From: Olsenella_L kribbiana
GTDB lineage: Bacteria; Actinomycetota; Coriobacteriia; Coriobacteriales; Atopobiaceae
Assembly: GCF_036408795.1 (NCBI RefSeq)
Contig: NZ_JAZGJP010000019.1
Coordinates: forward strand, 1 to 34,284
Direction of reading: 5' to 3'
DNA: 34,284 bases
In this document: positions 32,030 through 34,284 of the stretch, piece after piece
Layout: every line of letters begins with the position of its first letter
Numbering within the stretch: the stretch's first letter is position 1
Made by a program: the position numbers and the translations under genes
The notes under the pieces: generated by a model
The model's database searches: none
The model's input: the letters and a program-made list of their open reading frames with translations, nothing else
What the model was told of the DNA's origin: nothing

Positions 32030-33805
32030 CTACCCTTCTGGCCCATATGCTTCAGGCCCCATGAGGACCGAAATTATGCACATAACAACACTCAAGAATA
32101 TCGCAATGAGGATGGCAGTCATATCCGGAGCAGCCCATATGCCGCTATTCTCCACCCGCACAGAGAGAGCCTGAAAGAAAACGAGAAGCCCAGCACAGAG
32201 GCACTGCCCGAAGATCTCAAGGCCCCGCCTTCCGCTCTTTGCACAAAGGCTCGCGGCTGAAGCGGCTGCGCCCCAGCTGAAGACAAGGATCCAGGACGAG
32301 GGGAGCGCCAGCCAGGCGCCAGCACGGGAAAGCAGCGCCTCCGGCGCAAAGCCTGTGGCGATGGCGGCAAGAAGGAAGCGCTCGAAGAGGCCTGCAAGCG
32401 CTGCCGTTATGGCTGCTGCACCAGGCGACAGCGCAAAGCCTGCAAGGGCCGAAGAGCCGAAGCCGATTCCCAAGGCGGGAGCCAGAAGGAGCGAGGCGCC
32501 TGCGAGCTTCTGCTTCCTGCCTGCTGCCCACCACCACGCAAAGCCGATAGCAGCAGTGCCAAGCGCCGCCAGCATGGGAAGCCCGCCTGTGCCAGCCTCT
32601 GCAAGCGCCAGGACGAAGGCGCCAAGCACAGCGAGGCTCCCTAAAGGCGGCCACACGGCTCCAGCTCCTGCCCCGGCTAGCGCCAGCAGCACGAGCGTGC
32701 CGGTATCTGCGGGCACGACCCAGGGGAGGATGCGCCAGAGGACCGCCCCTGCGAGGAGGGCTGTCACTGTGCGCACAAGCGCCCCTTCGAGCCAGGGGAA
32801 GCGCTCGCGTGCGGGCGTCTTCTCGACGTAGCGCTCGGTCCAGGTCTCTTCGTCTTCGGTGCCGTCCTCTGCCTGCTGGACCAGGGCGGCAAGCGACTCC
32901 TGCCCTTCCTTCGGGCTGCCGAGGAGCGGCACGAGCCTCTTCGAGAGGAGCTCTGCCGAGGCAAGGCGGTTTGTGGGGTCGGGCTCGAGCGTGCGTTCAA
33001 GCACAAGCTCTATGTTCTGGTCGAGCTCGAGATGGTTCTCGGTGAGCGACGGGGCAGCTCCGCGGAAGATCTTCTTGAGCGACTCTTCGGGGGTGACTGC
33101 CTGAAACGGGTTCTCGCCGCAGAGCGCAAGCCAGATGACGACACCGAGAGAGAAGATATCGGTCCTCTCGTCCACGAGCATGCCCTGGATCTGTTCGGGC
33201 GGCATGAAGCCGACGGTACCGCCACGGGCGCCTCCCCAGCCTGCAGCAGAGGCAAGCGTGGACATGCCGAAGTCTGCAAGCTTCACTTGGCCTCTTCTGT
33301 CGATCATGATGTTCGAAGGCTTGATATCGAGGTGCAGGACCCCGTTCTCGTGGGCAAACTCGAGGGCCGAGGCAACGGACTGGAGGAGATGTGCGCACTC
33401 CTCGTAGGTGAGGGTCCCTCCCTCGACACGCTTCAGGAGCTGTGCGAGATTGAGGCCGTCGACGTATTCCATGACAAGATAGGCGTAGTGGTCGTCGCTT
33501 TCGAAGTCATAGACGGTCACGATATTCGGATGTGCAAGCAGGCTCGAAGTGCGTGCCTCGGCAAGCGCTTCCTTCATCGTCGTCTCGGCGCTTGCCTCGT
33601 CGACTCCCATGCGCAAGGGGATGACCTTGATGGCAACGCGGCGCTGCAGGCGCGTATCCCAGCAGACAAGCACGCGGCCGAAGCCGCCCGTGCCGCACTG
33701 CTCGACAATGCGGTAGCGGCCCAGAAGCAGCGCTGGCTCAGGCTTTGGCTGGGCGTATGCAGAAGTCCCCTCAGGGGGCTCGGGTGTCTGATCTGTCAGC
33801 GGCAC
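32030..33805 (-). CDS. Ser/Thr protein kinase with a polytopic C-terminal membrane domain
   Basis: 591 residues from GTG 33805, which has AAAGGTAGAG upstream; an ATG at 33832 is an alternative adding nine residues. The kinase domain (about 29-290) has GTGGFGRV, K60 (VAIK), catalytic D160 in HLDIKPSN, D178 (ADFG) and GTVGFMPPEQ. The Arg of the usual HRD is leucine, so activation may not need loop phosphorylation. Residues 290-340 are acidic. Residues 340-591 form a hydrophobic, multi-helix membrane domain instead of the usual single helix, with no PASTA or other known sensor. It occupies the pknA position at the head of the operon; a PknA-like or new sensory role is possible. Confidence 0.88.
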   Translation of the reverse strand: MPLTDQTPEPPEGTSAYAQPKPEPALLLGRYRIVEQCGTGGFGRVLVCWDTRLQRRVAIKVIPLRMGVDEASAETTMKEALAEARTSSLLAHPNIVTVYDFESDDHYAYLVMEYVDGLNLAQLLKRVEGGTLTYEECAHLLQSVASALEFAHENGVLHLDIKPSNIMIDRRGQVKLADFGMSTLASAAGWGGARGGTVGFMPPEQIQGMLVDERTDIFSLGVVIWLALCGENPFQAVTPEESLKKIFRGAAPSLTENHLELDQNIELVLERTLEPDPTNRLASAELLSKRLVPLLGSPKEGQESLAALVQQAEDGTEDEETWTERYVEKTPARERFPWLEGALVRTVTALLAGAVLWRILPWVVPADTGTLVLLALAGAGAGAVWPPLGSLAVLGAFVLALAEAGTGGLPMLAALGTAAIGFAWWWAAGRKQKLAGASLLLAPALGIGFGSSALAGFALSPGAAAITAALAGLFERFLLAAIATGFAPEALLSRAGAWLALPSSWILVFSWGAAASAASLCAKSGRRGLEIFGQCLCAGLLVFFQALSVRVENSGIWAAPDMTAILIAIFLSVVMCIISVLMGPEAYGPEG

Positions 33806-33850
33806 GGCTCTACCTTTTCGTTTCGAGTGCATTGATACCGTGTGGAGGCG

Positions 33851-33879
33851 AATATAGAGCGGAAGCCCCGGCGCGGAAA
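33851..33879 (-). promoter_or_regulatory. Candidate promoter of the kinase/fha/pstP/pbp/pknB operon
   Basis: On the minus strand TTTCCG (33879-33874) is followed 17 bases later by TATATT (33856-33851). The transcript would begin close to 33843, leaving a 38-base leader before the GTG start. Confidence 0.5.
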
Positions 33880-33924
33880 GGGGTGCAGACGCTCCCCTCC
33901 ATAAAAAACAGATGAACTTCCGTC

Positions 33925-33954
33925 TTGCATCGTCTGCCTGCTTGGATGTATTAT
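33925..33954 (+). promoter_or_regulatory. Promoter of tRNA-Leu
   Basis: TTGCAT (33925-33930), an 18-base spacer and TATTAT (33949-33954), ending ten bases before the tRNA 5' end. It is divergent from the kinase operon. Confidence 0.65.
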
Positions 33955-33964
33955 TGCACAGCAC

Positions 33965-34051
33965 GCGGGCGTGGCGGAATTGGCAGACGCGTACGGTTCA
34001 GGTCCGTATGAGGGTTCCCTCATGAAGGTTCAAGTCCTTTCGCCCGCACCA
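33965..34051 (+). tRNA. tRNA-Leu (anticodon CAG), CCA encoded
   Basis: An 87-base class II tRNA. Acceptor stem GCGGGCG/CGCCCGC, anticodon loop TTCAGGT on stem TACGG/CCGTA, long variable arm GAGGGTTCCCTC, T-loop TTCAAGT, encoded CCA. Confidence 0.97.
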
Positions 34052-34063
34052 TCGAATCGAAAG

Positions 34064-34105
34064 AGCGTCCCTGTGGCAGAAGCTGCAGGGACGCTTTCTT
34101 CTTGT
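34064..34105 (+). terminator. Intrinsic terminator after tRNA-Leu
   Basis: Stem GCGTCCCTG/CAGGGACGC with a 12-base loop followed by TTTCTTCTTGT. Confidence 0.9.
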
Positions 34106-34240
34106 CTTGGCGAGGATTTCGCCGGTACAGATCCGGGACGAACGGTCCTGAAGAAAGAAAAAGGGGCTCTTCGGTGGTTTCTGTGGGAGAGATTCCGGCA
34201 TAGGCCCAGCTCAGCGGGCGAAAACAACGATCTGGAACTG

Positions 34241-34264
34241 AAACGGCCCCGGGAGGGGCCGTTT
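34241..34264. terminator. Hairpin near the window end, possibly bidirectional
   Basis: Perfect 10-bp inverted repeat AAACGGCCCC/GGGGCCGTTT with a GGGA loop. It ends in TTTCC on the plus strand and TTTC on the minus strand, so it may terminate a minus-strand gene lying beyond the window. Confidence 0.65.
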
Positions 34265-34284
34265 CCGCGTCATCCGCCTATGAT

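Noticed and set aside
34030..34227. Minus-strand open frames over tRNA-Leu and its terminator
   Set aside because: They overlap a complete tRNA gene on the other strand and have no start signals.
1..34284. CRISPR array, phage genes or a defence island
   Set aside because: No regularly spaced repeats, Cas genes or phage structural genes were seen. The only mobile element is the IS605-type copy at the left end.

Overview
The window looks like chromosome from a high-GC, anaerobic-type actinobacterium, most likely a coriobacterium (Atopobiaceae-like). The inference rests on the GC-rich codon use, an actinobacterial kinase/FHA/PP2C/PBP cell-wall control cluster, a VaFE-repeat surface adhesin and genes with Coriobacteriia flavour. 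I could not search databases, so the genus is not claimed.

Layout. (1) 120-1854: an IS200/IS605-type element with TnpA and a TnpB broken by one in-frame amber codon. (2) 2030-6802: a 1590-residue membrane protein in which an M28-type metallopeptidase domain is split in two by about 1150 residues of acidic Pro/Ala/Glu-rich sequence. (3) 6881-9898, minus strand: a thioester-domain plus CnaB/VaFE surface adhesin with an unusual sorting signal. (4) 10168-13271: tRNA-Gly(CCC), an unknown 167-residue protein, an M29 aminopeptidase, tRNA-Lys(TTT) and a membrane-anchored coiled-coil protein. (5) 13333-16537: arginine biosynthesis, argG and argH. A 28-codon arginine-rich leader ORF, a candidate antiterminator and an intrinsic terminator precede argG and together resemble classical translation-coupled attenuation. 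(6) 16661-23514: purB, a TSCPD-domain protein, a Tat/lipobox lipoprotein, an OmpR-type response regulator with its histidine kinase, purC and a two-helix membrane protein. (7) 23568-23691: tRNA-Arg(CCT) and its terminator, then about 430 bases without a recognisable gene. (8) 24173-33805, minus strand: a six-gene operon running kinase, fhaA, fhaB, pstP, an ftsW/rodA-PBP fusion, pknB. (9) 33965-34284: tRNA-Leu(CAG) and two hairpin terminators.

How the genes work together. The minus-strand operon is the actinobacterial morphogenesis control module. Two Ser/Thr kinases and a PP2C phosphatase set the phosphorylation state, FHA proteins read it, and the SEDS glycosyltransferase and transpeptidase (here one polypeptide) build the wall. 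ArgG and ArgH perform the last two steps of arginine synthesis. PurB and PurC act in purine synthesis; PurB and ArgH belong to the same fumarate-releasing lyase superfamily. The most interesting items are the argG leader, the split M28 peptidase, the SEDS-PBP fusion and the polytopic kinase.
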